Source: Diadema setosum
Lineage: Eukaryota > Echinodermata > Echinoidea > Diadematoida > Diadematidae
Length of the DNA: 64,000 nucleotides
Direction of reading: 5' to 3'
Assembly: GCF_964275005.1 (NCBI RefSeq)
Contig: NC_092690.1
Span: 5,310,836 to 5,374,835, forward strand
How positions within the stretch are numbered: position 1 is the stretch's first letter; each line of letters begins with the position of its first letter. A model generated the notes under the pieces. The model was given only the letters and a program-made list of their open reading frames with translations, did no database searches and was not told the origin of the DNA. The position numbers were made by a program, and so were the translations under genes. Below, in pieces: positions 1 to 12,397 of this stretch.

Positions 1-587
1 GAGGTGAGAGAATTTAATCTCACCTCCCTGCTAATACCAGCGAGGTGAGTCACCTCCCTTCTGACGTTGTACACGTATACTGACTGCTGAGTTTGTAAAT
101 GATGACTTGCTAAACGACTTGCCCATCTGAAACATCTTCGAATAATGCTCCAATTTACCATGTACGACTTGTTTCCTAACGTCTCATTTCCCTCTGTAAC
201 TTCAATTAATGGGAACGTGTTACTGTTGTGTGTATACTTTCACTGCGAGCAGACCAATACACCAAACATTTTTTTAATGATATTCTTTATTAGAATTTCA
301 TCGATATCAGGCCCATGTTTACAATGAAATTAATTTGAGCAAAAAATAAGCAGCTGAATTCTTATCTCTTGTGCTCCTAAATCATATTTTTCTTAACATA
401 CAGTACAATATAGGCCTGTATATACAAATCGTACCACGCATAAAATATTGGCATAGAAGTCAGCATGAATCTCAGAAAAAGCTTTCTGATTTAATATTTA
501 CACTATAGTAACTTTAAGCCAATCCATATCTGTCTTCACTTAATACGCAAACACTTGTGCTGCAGAATCACCTTCTTTTTTTTAACA
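1..587. other. no gene seen; short GAGGTGAG repeats at the left edge
   Basis: The first 60 bases carry GAGGTGAG and its complement several times, which looks like the cut end of a motif-rich repeat that continues outside the window. The rest is AT-rich with only short open frames. I see nothing else here. Confidence 0.4.
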
Positions 588-650
588 CTACACACACACA
601 TACTCACACGCGCATACACACACACACACACACACATACACACACACGCA
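588..650. repeat. (CA)n microsatellite
   Basis: Nearly pure CA dinucleotides with a few CG and TA interruptions. The Val/Cys-rich open frame across it is a by-product of the repeat. Confidence 0.9.
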
Positions 651-859
651 CAAACCCGTCGTTATGTTTGCAAGGCATGAAGGCGTGCCATTCGAATCTG
701 ATTCTGTGTTAGCAGACGACCATGCCACTGGTACTGTGCGACAGTACAGCATGCCTAACGAAGTCCACGCGCATGCGTACAAAAACCAGCCAGTACACTG
801 ATAGTCTTTGCTCAAATGACACAATTGGCTATTTCGACGCGTTAGGGTTACGGAAAAAA

Positions 860-1045
860 AAAATCGCGTCCGGGGCTAAGAAATACGAGTGTAAAAAGGT
901 CAGTTTTCTCCTTAGCCCCGGACAAGAGATAGCACGGGACTAATTGGCGAGTGTAAAATGCTGAAAAAATTGGTACGGGACTAACGATAGTCCTGGGTCA
1001 GAGAAAGTCCGGGGTTTAGAAAAACAAGTGTAAAAAGCCCTTAAG
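860..1045. repeat. degenerate CCGGGGCTAAG / GTGTAAAA repeat
   Basis: Three spaced copies of a block of the form 'tccgggg(c/t)t(a)ag ... gtgtaaaa' occur at about 866, 940 and 1005. An inverted copy (CCTTAGCCCCGGAC) lies at about 911-924. Two-fold symmetry around a short GC motif suggests the remnant of a small non-autonomous transposon. Its ends were not resolved. Confidence 0.45.
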
Positions 1046-1770
1046 AGGATTTTTTAGATGCGATATTGAAAGTGCTCTTGCGATCGTTTTTTTGTTTTTT
1101 GTTTTGTTTTTGTTTTTGTTTTTTTTTTGGGGGGGGGGGGGGAGGGGGAATTATGTGATTTATTGTCCAGGGAAGCAAAAAGGGTATTCTTTTTCACCAA
1201 CTATAACCATGATTTTTTTTTTTTTTCAAATCGAGGAGACAATAATATATTAGCACCACAAAGTTGCAAACATTTGTGCCATTTCATGAACGAAATCATA
1301 CGCGCAAATCGTTGTTCCATTAATTCCACGAAGTGGCACATTGCCCGCCCCCACGACATGCCGTACGTGCGCCTTGTTCATAGCAATGAGGTATTCACGC
1401 GTGTTCTAATCTCCGAAATTACTTTCAATCAGTCGTGCAGCCTTAACAGTGATACAAGTGTAAATATTTTCGCAATATTTGTTTTGAAAATGTGTAATTT
1501 TGTTATAAAACCTAAATGTCTTCTTGGCGATATCACAAAAACAATTTCATGTAATAAACAAGCACTGTTTCAGCTATTTTCAGTTCTTTTTTGTGTTGAT
1601 ATGACAAGGGGTTGATTTCTAATCAAAATTATTCTCCTCATCTGTTCATTTACTCCAATGTATAGTGAGCCCTTTATTCTTACTTTCTTATATATGTTTC
1701 ACCATGCTCACAGTCGTGATTAACGCCTCAACGTTACATGCAGACTTTGTTTTACAGTGAAGTCTACTTT
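1046..1770. other. poly-T/poly-G tract and anonymous sequence
   Basis: A T-rich run followed by about a dozen G lies at roughly 1086-1143. After it the sequence is unremarkable. A 162-codon open frame (1127-1615) starts in the G run and ends in AT-rich DNA. It has low-complexity starts, no recognisable domain and no splice context, so I do not call it a gene. Confidence 0.4.
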
Positions 1771-1808
1771 CTCTTTCTTTCTTTCTCTCTCTCTCTCTCT
1801 CTCTCCCC
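1771..1808. repeat. (CT)n tract
   Basis: Pure CT/TTTC repeat directly left of the TA-flanked element at 1812. It may have been part of the insertion site. Confidence 0.85.
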
Positions 1809-1811
1809 CTA

Positions 1812-2319
1812 CACTGTAAAAACATCGGTGTTAGATTTAACACCACGGGTGTTAAATCTAACACCGATCAAACTTTAATAAAGGACCACACCCACAGGTG
1901 TTGAAAATGCACTGTGATGGTGTTTAAAAGTGTTCACATGACACTTCGTTGTGTTAATTTGACACTGTACTGGTGTTAATTCAAAAATGACACCACATGG
2001 TGTTGATTTGATATTTGTTGGTGTTGATATCAATGGTTTAACACCCGTCCAGCTTCAATAAGAGACCACACCAGCTGGTGTTACTGTGGTGTAAATTTAT
2101 TTTCACATTTTTTCAAAAATCTAGTATTTTAATGTAAAATTCTTGATCGTCTTGTTTAAATCAAAAATCAACAAAAAGTGCAGTTACTAAGAAACTCTTC
2201 AAAAAGCAGTTTAAAATCTGGAAATGACACCCAGAGGTATTAATTTAACACCAAAAATGAGCACCGAAAATTTAACACCAGCTCGGTGTTCACCATTTAA
2301 CACCGGATTTTTTGCAGTG
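1812..2319 (+). mobile_element. non-autonomous DNA transposon, CACTG termini, TA target duplication (copy 1)
   Basis: The element starts CACTGTAAAAA and ends in the complementary TTTTTTGCAGTG, and is flanked on both sides by TA. The terminal 80 bases on each side are tandem and inverted iterations of GGTGTTAAAT / ATTTAACACC. The AT-rich middle has no reading frame. A second copy lies at 57032-57564 in the opposite orientation, also flanked by TA, which confirms the ends. CACTG-type ends with a TA duplication fit a CMC (Mirage-like) or a Tc1/mariner-like source. The superfamily cannot be settled without the parent transposase. Confidence 0.8.
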
Positions 2320-2459
2320 TAAAGTATTTTATGCCTATCTCATCAACCATACACACTAAGAAAAAAAGGTTCAATGAGGGAGCTAGAAGGGTTCGAAGTC
2401 GCGAAAATGGGTGCAAACTACACGATTTAAGAAAATAGTGGAACTTTGCTTCTTATGTG

Positions 2460-2770
2460 GTTCATTTTGGGTTCGATCTTGCCACGGTCATTGACGGTGC
2501 AATATTACGCCCCAAACTAGTCTCAAAACAAAGGCCATCCTATGGTGCTGCTCGGCACTAAAATGCAATATTACATATCCTTGTGCTGATATTATGAACA
2601 TATATTTTTTGATATCAGGAAAAATATGTTTCTTTCATATTCTATAATCATTCATCGAGAGTATATTTTCAAATTAAGTTGAGTCCATGATGAAAGGGGT
2701 CTACTAAAAAAACAAACGTAGAATACCTGATTGCTTGTCTGGTATTGACCAATCACATTGTACACATAAC
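2460..2770. repeat. direct duplication, unit 1
   Basis: The block from GGTGCAATATTA to the 'tggtattgaccaatc' word is repeated in the same order at about 3330-3640 with many substitutions and small indels. Shared words include ATAATCATTCATCG, GTTGAGTC and ATGAAAGGG. It is non-coding in both copies. The word GGGTGCAAACTACACGATTT also occurs both just upstream (about 2409) and at about 4246. Confidence 0.6.
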
Positions 2771-3329
2771 CTAGGAGGTTTAACAGATGAAGTTCCAACT
2801 GGATGTAATTATTCAAATAGTCGTCAGATTTCTATTGCTGTACAAAACAATTCCACAGGTGCATTTGTGCCTTCGCTGATCGGGATTCGATGCCGCCGTC
2901 TCGCTGAGCAATCTGAAGATTCATTTTGGACGTTTACATAATTTTGGCTATATTTTGCTTCAAATGAAATCCTATACTTTAAGATAAAAACATATAAAAC
3001 AAAAGTCAATTCTGAACAGAAATATTATTGTGCAAAAGCGTTAATCAGAGCTGTTTCATGTGAAAGTGTTTAAACTGTACCCTGGATAGCCGGTTTATTT
3101 TATCACTTTTCCTCATGATTCTGACAAAGCAAACTGATATGAATCTTCAAATAGAATTCTTTATCAATAGAAACATCAGATTACTGCCCAGGCATGCCTA
3201 TTAGAATAATGTTCGTTTTATTTCATTTTTTGAGCAATTTCTATTCGTGTATCCCCATGTCTTTAACATTCACCTAACCTATCTCTTATTGGTTGGGATG
3301 TCGAAACGTAATTACCATTACAAAGACAT

Positions 3330-3640
3330 ATCTTCCTGTTTGTGGTTCATTCTTGCTAAGGTGCAATATTGAGCCCATAACAAGTCTCAAAGAAAGACCC
3401 ATATGGTGTTGATCGACACTTGAATACAATATTGCATACCGTCGTGGTGCTACTATGTACATTTTTTTTAAGACATCTTAAAACGTGATGTTCTCTTATA
3501 ATTTCATAATCATTCATCGGAGCATTTTTAAATGAAGTTGAGTCTTTGATGAAAGGGTCTGCGAACAAGCTAACGAAGAATACTTGACTGCTCGTCTGGT
3601 ATTGACCAATCGAAGTGGAATATGTCACAGCATTCCCTGC
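3330..3640. repeat. direct duplication, unit 2
   Basis: Diverged second copy of the block at 2460-2770, about 860 bp downstream in the same orientation. No coding potential is preserved between the two copies, so this is an old non-coding duplication. Confidence 0.6.
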
Positions 3641-3699
3641 ATGCTTACTGTGCGATGATAGAGTCAAACCCTACTACACGCTAAAGATTTTCGTTGCGA

Positions 3700-3873
3700 C
3701 TCGATCTCGGGGCAGAAAAAATGTCAATATTTTTTCAAGGCCCTCAAATCTGGAATTCCATCCACTCTGATGTGAAATGTAAGAAAACGGTACAAAGTTT
3801 TAAGAAAGCTTTCAAACGTATTTTACTTGAAAGGTTTTCTGGAAGTTACCAATATCATTTTACGAATTTATAA
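3700..3873 (+). pseudogene. CR1/L2-group LINE, C-terminal tail fragment
   Basis: The plus strand encodes about 47 residues including FFQGPQIWNSI, then QSFKKAFKRILLERF and a stop at 3871-3873. The pattern GPxIWNSI ... FKKxFKxxLL is the usual extreme C-terminus of CR1/L2/Jockey-type reverse transcriptase ORFs. No RT or endonuclease domain is left upstream, so this is a 5'-truncated insertion. The following AT-rich and GTTT-rich stretch to about 4200 is probably its 3' UTR. Confidence 0.6.
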
Positions 3874-3944
3874 GAGACTAGCAAGATAGGGTGTGTTTGT
3901 GAAAATGACATGCTAATATGCGCTGGTCCATGTTTTTGTCTGTG

Positions 3945-3995
3945 TATGCATGTGTGTGTATGTGTGAGTGTGTGTGTGTGTGTTGTGTGTGTGTG
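3945..3995. repeat. (GT)n microsatellite
   Basis: GT-rich dinucleotide run with a few interruptions. The His/Thr-rich minus-strand frame over it is an artefact of the repeat. Confidence 0.85.
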
Positions 3996-4279
3996 CGCCA
4001 ATGTTTTTCTCTGTATATACAATGTATTTACTTTTCCGGGATTAATTTTAAATAAGGCCAATTGCCTTCTCACTCACCCCTTCACTTGATATCTTTTGCT
4101 GTTTGTTTGCTTTGTTTGTTTGTTTGTCACATTGTTATTTTATTCGTACCATTGTCACATTTTATGTATGCATATTTTATTAAGTGAAAGTAAAGGAAAT
4201 GATAAACTAAAATCATTTAGAGAGCAAACTCGCGGATATATAAGGGTGCAAACTACACGATTTATTTGTAAGGGTTGAT

Positions 4280-4900
4280 TTTTTCCCCTTTTTTTTCATG
4301 GATTCATGCACGGTAAAGCCTAAGGGTAAAATGCATGCACATGAAAAATGTAAGCACATGTTTCCGTGTGCTTGCAAACACCACATTTTAGAATGAATAA
4401 AGACTAGCTGTGATAGTGGAATTTCTCATGAATAAATAATAAAGCATTCAAACCCTGGCCATTGTTCAACACCATTGTCAGGGTGTTAACCACATACTCC
4501 CATACACACTCATTGACCCCTGTGCAAAGTGAAAATTTTGTACAGAGGGTTGGAAATAGAGCAAAATCTGCAACCTAACTGTGAAATTGATCATGGATTT
4601 CATGAAACTGATTTGTGTTTTAAACCACCTCCAACGAAATTGTACACTACACAACTATCTCCCAAATCAATGATAGTGTTATCTGATATATAGTTACTGA
4701 ATTATTAAGAATCAAAAGTGGAATTTTCTTTTTAAACGCCTATTAATCCATAGAATACATTCGATGCAAAATAATGACATGGATGTTTCCTAAAGTGTCA
4801 ATTCACGGACCCAGTAGTCTGGTCACCTGGTGTGGGCATGTTCATTCTTTTCTTGAACATGATTTATGAATTCAATGAATTGTTGAGTCGTGCAAAGTTA
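4280..4900. other. no feature recognised
   Basis: AT-rich DNA without coding frames, tandem repeats or inverted ends that I could see. Confidence 0.4.
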
Positions 4901-5394
4901 TGTGCACATAAGTTGACTCCCAGATGGCTCATTGTACAGCTCGTTCATGCGTGTTTGAGCTGAGCATCTAGCGCAAATTCCATTTCCACAGCAGATCAGC
5001 TCTTCTGAGGCTTTTCGTAGCGGCTTACAGCAACTCTGACTTCAAAATTATTTTGTCCACTTCATAATATCAAGACCCCGCAGATTCCTACTACGTGGAA
5101 AATGGTGAGTTAAAACATCATCGTAAAGCATGATTTGAAATATCCATAATGTTCTCGGCCAAGGCCTTACTCTCGATATTACCCTTCATCAAATTTCTTG
5201 TATCTGTTATGTTTTTGGTTGTATAGCCATGTCTTATAATGTAGGCTTGCAGGCAGTAATATCAAAATGTTCATTTTAGAGTTCTGTTAAAACTGGCTAG
5301 TTTTATGCGTGCTGTCTTCTGTTCTGTTTTGTTTTGTTTCGTAACCATTCTGTGGAATTAGAGCAGCTTTAGCGATAAAATGTCTTGCTAAAGA

Positions 5395-5640
5395 CGTCAT
5401 GGCATTCCGATTTCAGATTTCAGATTCATTCATATTCATGTACATGTACACATTATAAATGATACAATTTTCACTACATACACAATTAAACAAGCATAAT
5501 TTATACTCACAATACAGTGAACACATACATAATCACAAATTTCAAGTAATTCTTTATATTTACCGATCAACGACAAAACAAAATAGTTAAGAAAACGTGG
5601 AATCGGATATTCCTAAGGAAGTGTATCCTTAACATAACCT
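5395..5640 (-). pseudogene. possible LINE 3' tail
   Basis: On the minus strand this ends in repeated GAATGAATCTGAAATC words after an AT-rich stretch with poly-pyrimidine runs. This resembles the 3' ends of CR1/L2-group copies elsewhere in the window. There is no coding part, so the call is weak. Confidence 0.3.
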
Positions 5641-6504
5641 TTACGCCACTCCCCCCCCCCACACACACACATCCCCAAGGATAATACATCGCGTCGTGCC
5701 ATACCACATTTGATTAATAACGAATAAAAGGAACGGAAGTTGATGAATAATTGTTGATAAACTTATGGATAAATAGACCAGTGTACTAACTAAACTCATA
5801 ATGGCAAACATTGCACGCTTATCTTTATGCTGGGATAATTTTCTGTAGTCAGGTAGTGTTAGTGGTGGACTTAAGTTCACCCTGTATGCAGCAAGGCAGT
5901 GCATAAGAATTGAACTATACATTAAGCTGCCATGGAGAGAGTTATGTAGTCACATTTACATAAGTTAGCTCTTCTGCAAAATTATTACACACGCATGAAC
6001 AGTGGCCTTGAACTCATGACACTTGATTTTCCTTTTCAGGTATTCAAACAAGATATAATATGATGAAGTTGCGCGCATTCTCCTGATCACGTAAACTTAT
6101 ATACAATTCTGAAGGACAGAGTGATTCCTCAACAGAATATGTAAGTTTCATTAATGGATTAATCCGTAATACATGTATATGTATTTTCAGGTTATTGATT
6201 CATGTAGATTTTCAGCATGTGATATCCGTGAAGTATATTATATTAAATCTTATTATTACACATGAACGCAGTTCTATCGGTTACTATAACGTAGCCACCG
6301 TTTAGTGGGTTGCGGATACCATTGATACCATCTATAATCGAGAGATATGTTACTCAAGTGGACCACTGCGATCATTCATTATTGCCTTTTCCGTTCTACG
6401 TCTATTCAGTTTTTTTTCGGACTTTTTCCTGAAAACTCCATGATGGATTGTAACTCATACAGGCAGCATCTCTACCCCGCAAGAATCTTCATTTTGTTTT
6501 CTTT

Positions 6505-6552
6505 TTTATTTATTTATTTATTTATTTATCTTTTTTTTTTTTGGGGGGGGGT
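6505..6552. repeat. (TTTA)n and poly-T/poly-G tract
   Basis: Tandem TTTA units followed by T and G homopolymers, inside the candidate transcript region. Confidence 0.8.
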
Positions 6553-7780
6553 AATCTTCTTTTCTGTAACCAGTATTATCAAAGTAAATCAAATCAATGT
6601 TATGAATAAGTAGAGGGGGCTATATTTTCACTTTTTGTGTGTGTGTGGTAGCAGGATTAGAGGTGTCAACCATAATGGGCATCATTACACCCATTGCCAT
6701 GGCCAGCACCCGGACCATCATCTGTGGCAAGCTCAGCAACGGCTGAATGGCTGAGCTCTATAAGTCTTACTCCTTTCCTAACTGTGTAAAATATACAGCA
6801 AACTGATGTTGAATTGGCATGTAATTTGATGTTGTCTTACTTTGTTATTTTATGTTATGAAGACTTTGAGTTCGTCAGGAAAAATGTAGGAATATTTGAA
6901 AATGCCCTATGTCATAAATGTATGCAGGCCTACATAAAAGGTGTGTATTTTCATCTCAGTCCAAATTCACATTTTTCTTTTCAACATGACTTTACTCAGG
7001 CTATTCCACATCTTTTCTTTTTTTTTCAGCTCTAACTTAATGATGTCGGCATGCTGTCTCCTAATTCCCCGTCTGCCTGGAGAGGACATGCTGTATGTCT
7101 GTGACAAAGTAAGTGCTGCACTTTTATTTTTTTTTTTATGGGAGACGGGAATTCCATCTGCTTTGTGACTAGAAATATAAGAGGAATATTTCTTTGCAAC
7201 ATTATCGTGTTTTACTTATATGACAAAGAGCTGAAATAAATCTATCCGACCGGATTTGTTTAGAAACCAATATCAAAGCTTAAAGGGATGGTATAGTATT
7301 GGTGGAGGTGAGGATTTGGGCTTTTAACTTTTTGTGATATACCAAAAACCTACTTATGAGATAATAGAGAGTATGCCATTCTAAGAGGAATTCTAAAGAT
7401 TATTTGATGAAAATTGGTTTTGAAATGGATGAGCCATCCAAAAACAAAATAAAACGCAGCGATCGTGATAAAAAGTGAGTCCTGTATTATATTATTATTG
7501 CTCTGTTTTGGATATCGCAGCTATTTCAAAACCATTTCTCATTATTTCAGCAAAAGACGTTAGAAACCTGAAGTAGATCTATGCAATCAATTTAATTTTC
7601 CATTTTCTGGTCAATGGTCATAGTTGTAACCTGTTAGTTTATGTAAGCAACACAACTGCGTAGTGTAAACGACCCATTTTTTTCGAAATTTTATTCAGTC
7701 AGTATTTATTCATGCCACAATCTCTTTCAGAACCTGGCAGGACTGAATCCCACAATCTTCACTGTGAATGCTGCGCACTA

Positions 7781-9414
7781 GTGACATCACTATTTGGCTG
7801 GATGGTTGTGAAATCAGCCCGAATTCCTGTATACAATCGTGTCTTCCTTCGCTACAATGTTTCCGGCCTTCTGTGCTCTGTGGCTTTCAGTATCCCAGAC
7901 AAGGCAGAAACACCCGATGCATACTTCAGCAGTACATTGCAAGCCTTGATCTGAAACCCACGGCATTTCATTAACAATATTGTTCAATAATTGTCTTGAT
8001 ATAATTTACCAGCCTAAAGTTTTCATGGTGTATACTTTTACAAGGAATTGTCACCAGAGAAATGATGTTGTTCAGCTTGTCCCTCCTTTCGTACATCAGT
8101 CTGTTATCGATTATGGCAACGTTTTATCACGAAGGGAAATGAAACGAAAAGTACAAGTGGACAAATTAATGCAGGGAGATTACTTTAGCAGTTGAACACA
8201 TCGTCACAAATTGAGGAATATCGGAAAATCCGTTGAAGAGCTATATATACACATATATTTAGAATTTCAGTGCCGCCATTACGAGATGAGAAAGCTACAT
8301 CTTTGACGTCAACCATGGAAAATTATATAAAGAAATGTAAAGAAAATAGGCATAGTTTCACGTTTCTAGCATTACAAAAGGAGCACTTGATTTCCTTCAT
8401 CCAGAAGGGGGGGGGGGGTAATATTACCCTTAACATTATGACAACGACAAATAAGTGGAGGCAATTTGTACTTTTCATTTAGAATCAAATTTTATGGAAT
8501 ACCCTTGATATTTTCTTCATATACGTTTCCATACATGAAAGTGACACTGAAACTTTCAAAAATGCATAACTTCCACTGGATCATACGATTTTCCATGGTC
8601 ACTTATGTGTTCTTATGTTATTGCTCCAATCCACGGGTACATTTGGGTTTCATTCCCCTTTAAGTACTGTTTGAGGTATCCAAATGAAACTTTGCATATG
8701 TATGTACGATTGGACGAAGTTACTTCTACCACCTTGTGGGTGCCAGCGTTCAAGGTCAAATATTGTAGATCATTGTCAAATTCTACAATATCATTTCGTG
8801 CTCTTTCTTTGTATCTCATCTTGTAAGCACTGTCGACATAGTATTGTGGTGTTCTTTTTATAACTTTCCACACTTTTGAGCTATATGACCACCAAATTCA
8901 CTCCTCATATCATCTAAAGATGGCTGTCAAGTGTTGATATTGGTGAAGTCCGACTCCGTCAACAGTCAAAAAGTCAATGAGCTTACATTTGAAAATCAGT
9001 GTAATCACAAATTCGATATGTGGGCAAGACATCACTTCGCTTTTACCTTGTTAGATGGTGAATATTTGTGAAGCTTCCGTTTCTAATTCATACAGCATCA
9101 ACATACCTTATGTCTGAGAAAAGAAGATTAGATACTTTGGCAACAGCGTGTAAAATTCGCAAAATTTTATTTTGTGCCTTATTTGCTGAACAAACGTCGT
9201 AGGACTACAACCTGCCAGGCAGTATGGCGGAACAATTACTCTATTATTAGCGTCATAGAATAAATGACAATGATGTAGTTCTGAAGCATGCTATTCATTA
9301 GATACTTTTGCAATGACTCCATGTATACTTTTAATCGAACTAGGTATATAATCATCAATGTCTTCGTACTTGAATAACGACAGAATGATTTCGGTGAGGA
9401 AAGTTTTCTGTGAC
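7781..9414. other. no feature recognised
   Basis: Open frames here are short, overlap on both strands and show no domain. A poly-G run lies at about 8406-8417. I see no transposon ends before the hAT-type element at 9415. Confidence 0.4.
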
Positions 9415-9927
9415 CAGCGTTGCCAGGTCCAAACAGAGCAAAATCACCAAAAAGCATGTGAAAAATCACCAAAAGCCATAAAAAATCACCAAATTTGGAA
9501 AAGCGTTGGTAAGGCTTCAATTTCAAGACAAAATGATGTCAGTAAACCAACCTTTTATCAATCACTCTGTGCGAGTTTCGGTGCAATTTACGGCGCGCCG
9601 TATAGTCACACACACTAAATGCAAAATGTGCACGATGTGTATGGCCATGGATATATGAGTGTTTGTGTACGTATGGTCAGTGGTGTTGAGTGACAAAAAA
9701 GGCACATGTTATGTTTCTACAGGAAATAAGGGGAAAACTTTGGGCAAAATGCATTTTTGTTTTCAATTAGTGTGATTATTTTTCATTGGTCTCAAAATCA
9801 CCAAAAAATTACCAAAAATCACCAAATTTTGATTTGGTTACCAGGCTAAAATTTTGTCACCAAACAACTTCAAAAATCACCAAATTTCACCCTTTTTGGT
9901 TACCAAAATCACCATCTGGCAACACTG
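9415..9927 (+). mobile_element. hAT-type non-autonomous element (copy 1)
   Basis: The termini are CAGCGTTGCCAG and, inverted, CTGGCAACACTG. Both subterminal regions are dense arrays of AAATCACCAAA / TTTGGTGATTT. The middle contains no transposase. A second copy in opposite orientation lies at 27072-27582, and its perfect 8 bp target duplication identifies the family as hAT-like. Flanks here are similar (TTCTGTGA left, TTCTGTCA right) but one base differs and the register is shifted by one. Reading frames across it are shadows of the repeat. Confidence 0.75.
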
Positions 9928-11312
9928 TTTCTGTCACGTCATTTAGGAATAAGGGAACGTGTCAATATTATGCTATTTGTTCCATAGTTATTTCTGAAGT
10001 GGTTAAATGTATTTTCCATTAAAAAAAATCATTTTATATATACCTACGTTGCATCCAGATGCCTATTCGTTGAAAAATATGGGCAATGTATTCAAAGGTC
10101 AAAGATCATACACTAATGGGCCTAGGGTATACAACATTTCACTAGTTGTTGTTGTTTTGTTTTGTTTTGTTTTGTGGGTTTTTTAGGGAGGGGGGGGGGA
10201 CATGGTTCAAAGTGTCCTGAAACCTTGTATAATGCATGCATTTAGTCATGTATGATGCCAAACTGTTACCGCTCATACAAATGCAGCCGTTTCAAGGAAA
10301 TAACGTAAGATTATTCTTATACTCCATGATTTGGTAATGCTTAAGTGGTTCATAACAGTCCAGTGAAACTGTGTACAAAACAAAAAGTGGATATGACAAT
10401 GGTATACGATATCCGCAATTTACTCTTTGACGGGGTCTATCATCCGATTAATATGTATAAGCACGGTAGTCCCCTTTTCGGAAACTACAAGTTAGATAAG
10501 CTGCAATCATTTTGCACGCGACCATGGCGTTATAGCCAAAGGTGATCTGCAAATCCCTGTGTGCCTACAGAGAATTGGAAAACGTAACAACTTTCTATGT
10601 ATAGAACAACGAAACAGAAACTGGTGCATGTATTATTCTCAGTCACTTTGTTAGTCATTATGATGATTTGCTCATTGCAGTTCCGGAATCTCAGCTCGAG
10701 GGACTCGAATTGATCCCAAATCAGTCGGAATGCGTGTATCACCCAAAACAAAATCTGAATACATAACCATGATAACTGCTATTCTGCCTAGTCTCCATTG
10801 GTAGCCCGTAAGGGCTGGTATCAAGTTTGATTTTCATATAATTATACCTTGTATTTAGATGTTTTCATCGAAATGCCCGTATACCTGTATATGGTATGCG
10901 TATGGCAGTTAAGTATCTAATCCATAATAAATTGTAGTCGTAATCTAAGTGCCAAGAATCTCATGATTTGAATAAGTGTGAACACCAAGACATGTCGTGA
11001 TAAGGACTTTAAGACAAATGGCATCGTCATTATAAAACAAACGCCTAATTGTAAGACATGTTTTAAATTTTAGATAAATTCATGTCTATGCTGGAAACAT
11101 ATCTTTTTGATGATTCATGATGACGTCACTGTAATACATGAATATTGTACGCATGGAAATATGTAGGCCTATTCGTTTAAATGCATACAAACAACTTGTT
11201 AAATCCTCTTACATTTTTTTTTTTTTTTAAGATATGGTGCATACTTTAGAAATGTACGTAGCATGCTCTTGTTTTTTGAGGCTTTGTGTACTGGTAAAAA
11301 GCATATCTTATT
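9928..11312. other. no feature recognised
   Basis: AT-rich single-copy-looking sequence with a GTTTT run and a poly-G run at about 10145-10200. No domain-bearing frame was found. Confidence 0.4.
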
Positions 11313-12397
11313 AGGTGATCCGAGTATCCTCTCGGATCACCTTCTGTATCTGTACGGATTCTTTCTTTAGGTGATCCGAGTATCCTCTCGGATCACCTTC
11401 TGTATCTGTACAGATTCTTTCTTCTTCTTCTTTCTTTATTTCTCCCCAAAAGTTGTGCAGAGGTTAGCTCAGAAAGTGCTATGCCTATCAAGTTCAAACT
11501 TACACCATGTATGTATCGTGTCCCAAAGACGGCAATCGAACTAAAATCAAAGTGATCAGTCGACCGTGACGTCACTATGACGTCATTATATGAAAACACA
11601 TTCTCAATCATATCTCATTAATGGAATGGAGTTTTTCAATGAAATTTACGTCACATAAATTTCAAGTTAAACGCATTCTACTCATATTCTCTAAATTCAT
11701 CTATATCTTAAAACGTGCGCGTACGCGCGCGTTGAATTATTTGTATGCTCAAATCGAGCTCAAAAATTTTTTGCACACGTTTCAGACCATTTGAAGCATT
11801 TTTTGAAAAATTGAAAAAATCGGACGGACGCGTACGCGCGCGCGCATATACGCACGAACAGCTCATATGCAATAGAAATTTCCAATTTTTTTCACACGGA
11901 TCGGATGTCTGTAATGTCAAGATATATTTCTACCAAGTTTCAAGTCAATCCGACTCAATATGACGTCATACGGGCCCGTCAAAGTTGAAATTCCGCGCGC
12001 GCGTCAATGGCGATATACAGTGCAACTATGCCAAAAAACCGATGATTTTAAATCTGATTTTACTCGTCAGGATGGACGGTGACCCCCCATTTTCTTTACA
12101 TATTTTGAAAGCTGATGAGCTGTACATGTCATTTCGTGGGCTGGCTATGCTGACAAAATGATTAAAAAATATCAAATTTCTTAATAAAGTAAAAAAAGTA
12201 AATTTTCAAAATGACGTCATCAAATTTCAAATTCACTCGAACGTATCTCACTTGAATTTCGCCAATTTTCACCCAGATTTCAGTATGTTGTAGCTTATGA
12301 AATGTTCTTTCATTAATGTAAAAACAACATTTTGATTGGATAACGTCATCACCTCGTAAAAATGGATTGAAAGTATCCTTGTAAAATTTGACCAGTT

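Larger units (their letters stand above)
4930..7780 (+). other. candidate spliced host transcript (exons about 4930-5104, 6040-6140, 7030-7108)
   Basis: Strong splice-like signals lie in order on the plus strand: a donor AAAATG|GTGAGT after 5104; an acceptor TTTTCCTTTTCAG before 6040 with donor GAATAT|GTAAGT after 6140; and a T-rich acceptor ending CAG at 7029 with donor GACAAA|GTAAGT after 7108. The 7030-7108 block reads as LMMSACCLLIPRLPGEDMLY, which is membrane-like. An adjacent open stretch at 6657-6743 reads GIITPIAMASTRTIICGK and ends in a stop. A further acceptor-like CTCTTTCAG lies before 7731. Joining ATG at 5104 to 6040 gives a short frame that stops quickly, so this could be a non-coding RNA, a degraded gene or chance. 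Family unknown. Confidence 0.3.

Noticed and set aside
1127-1615. 162-codon plus-strand frame
   Set aside because: It begins in a poly-G run, has no recognisable motif and no splice or promoter support.
11708-11963. overlapping frames of about 70 codons on both strands
   Set aside because: CpG-rich palindromic stretch (CGCGCGC words) inside the non-coding 2.6 kb element opens both strands by chance.
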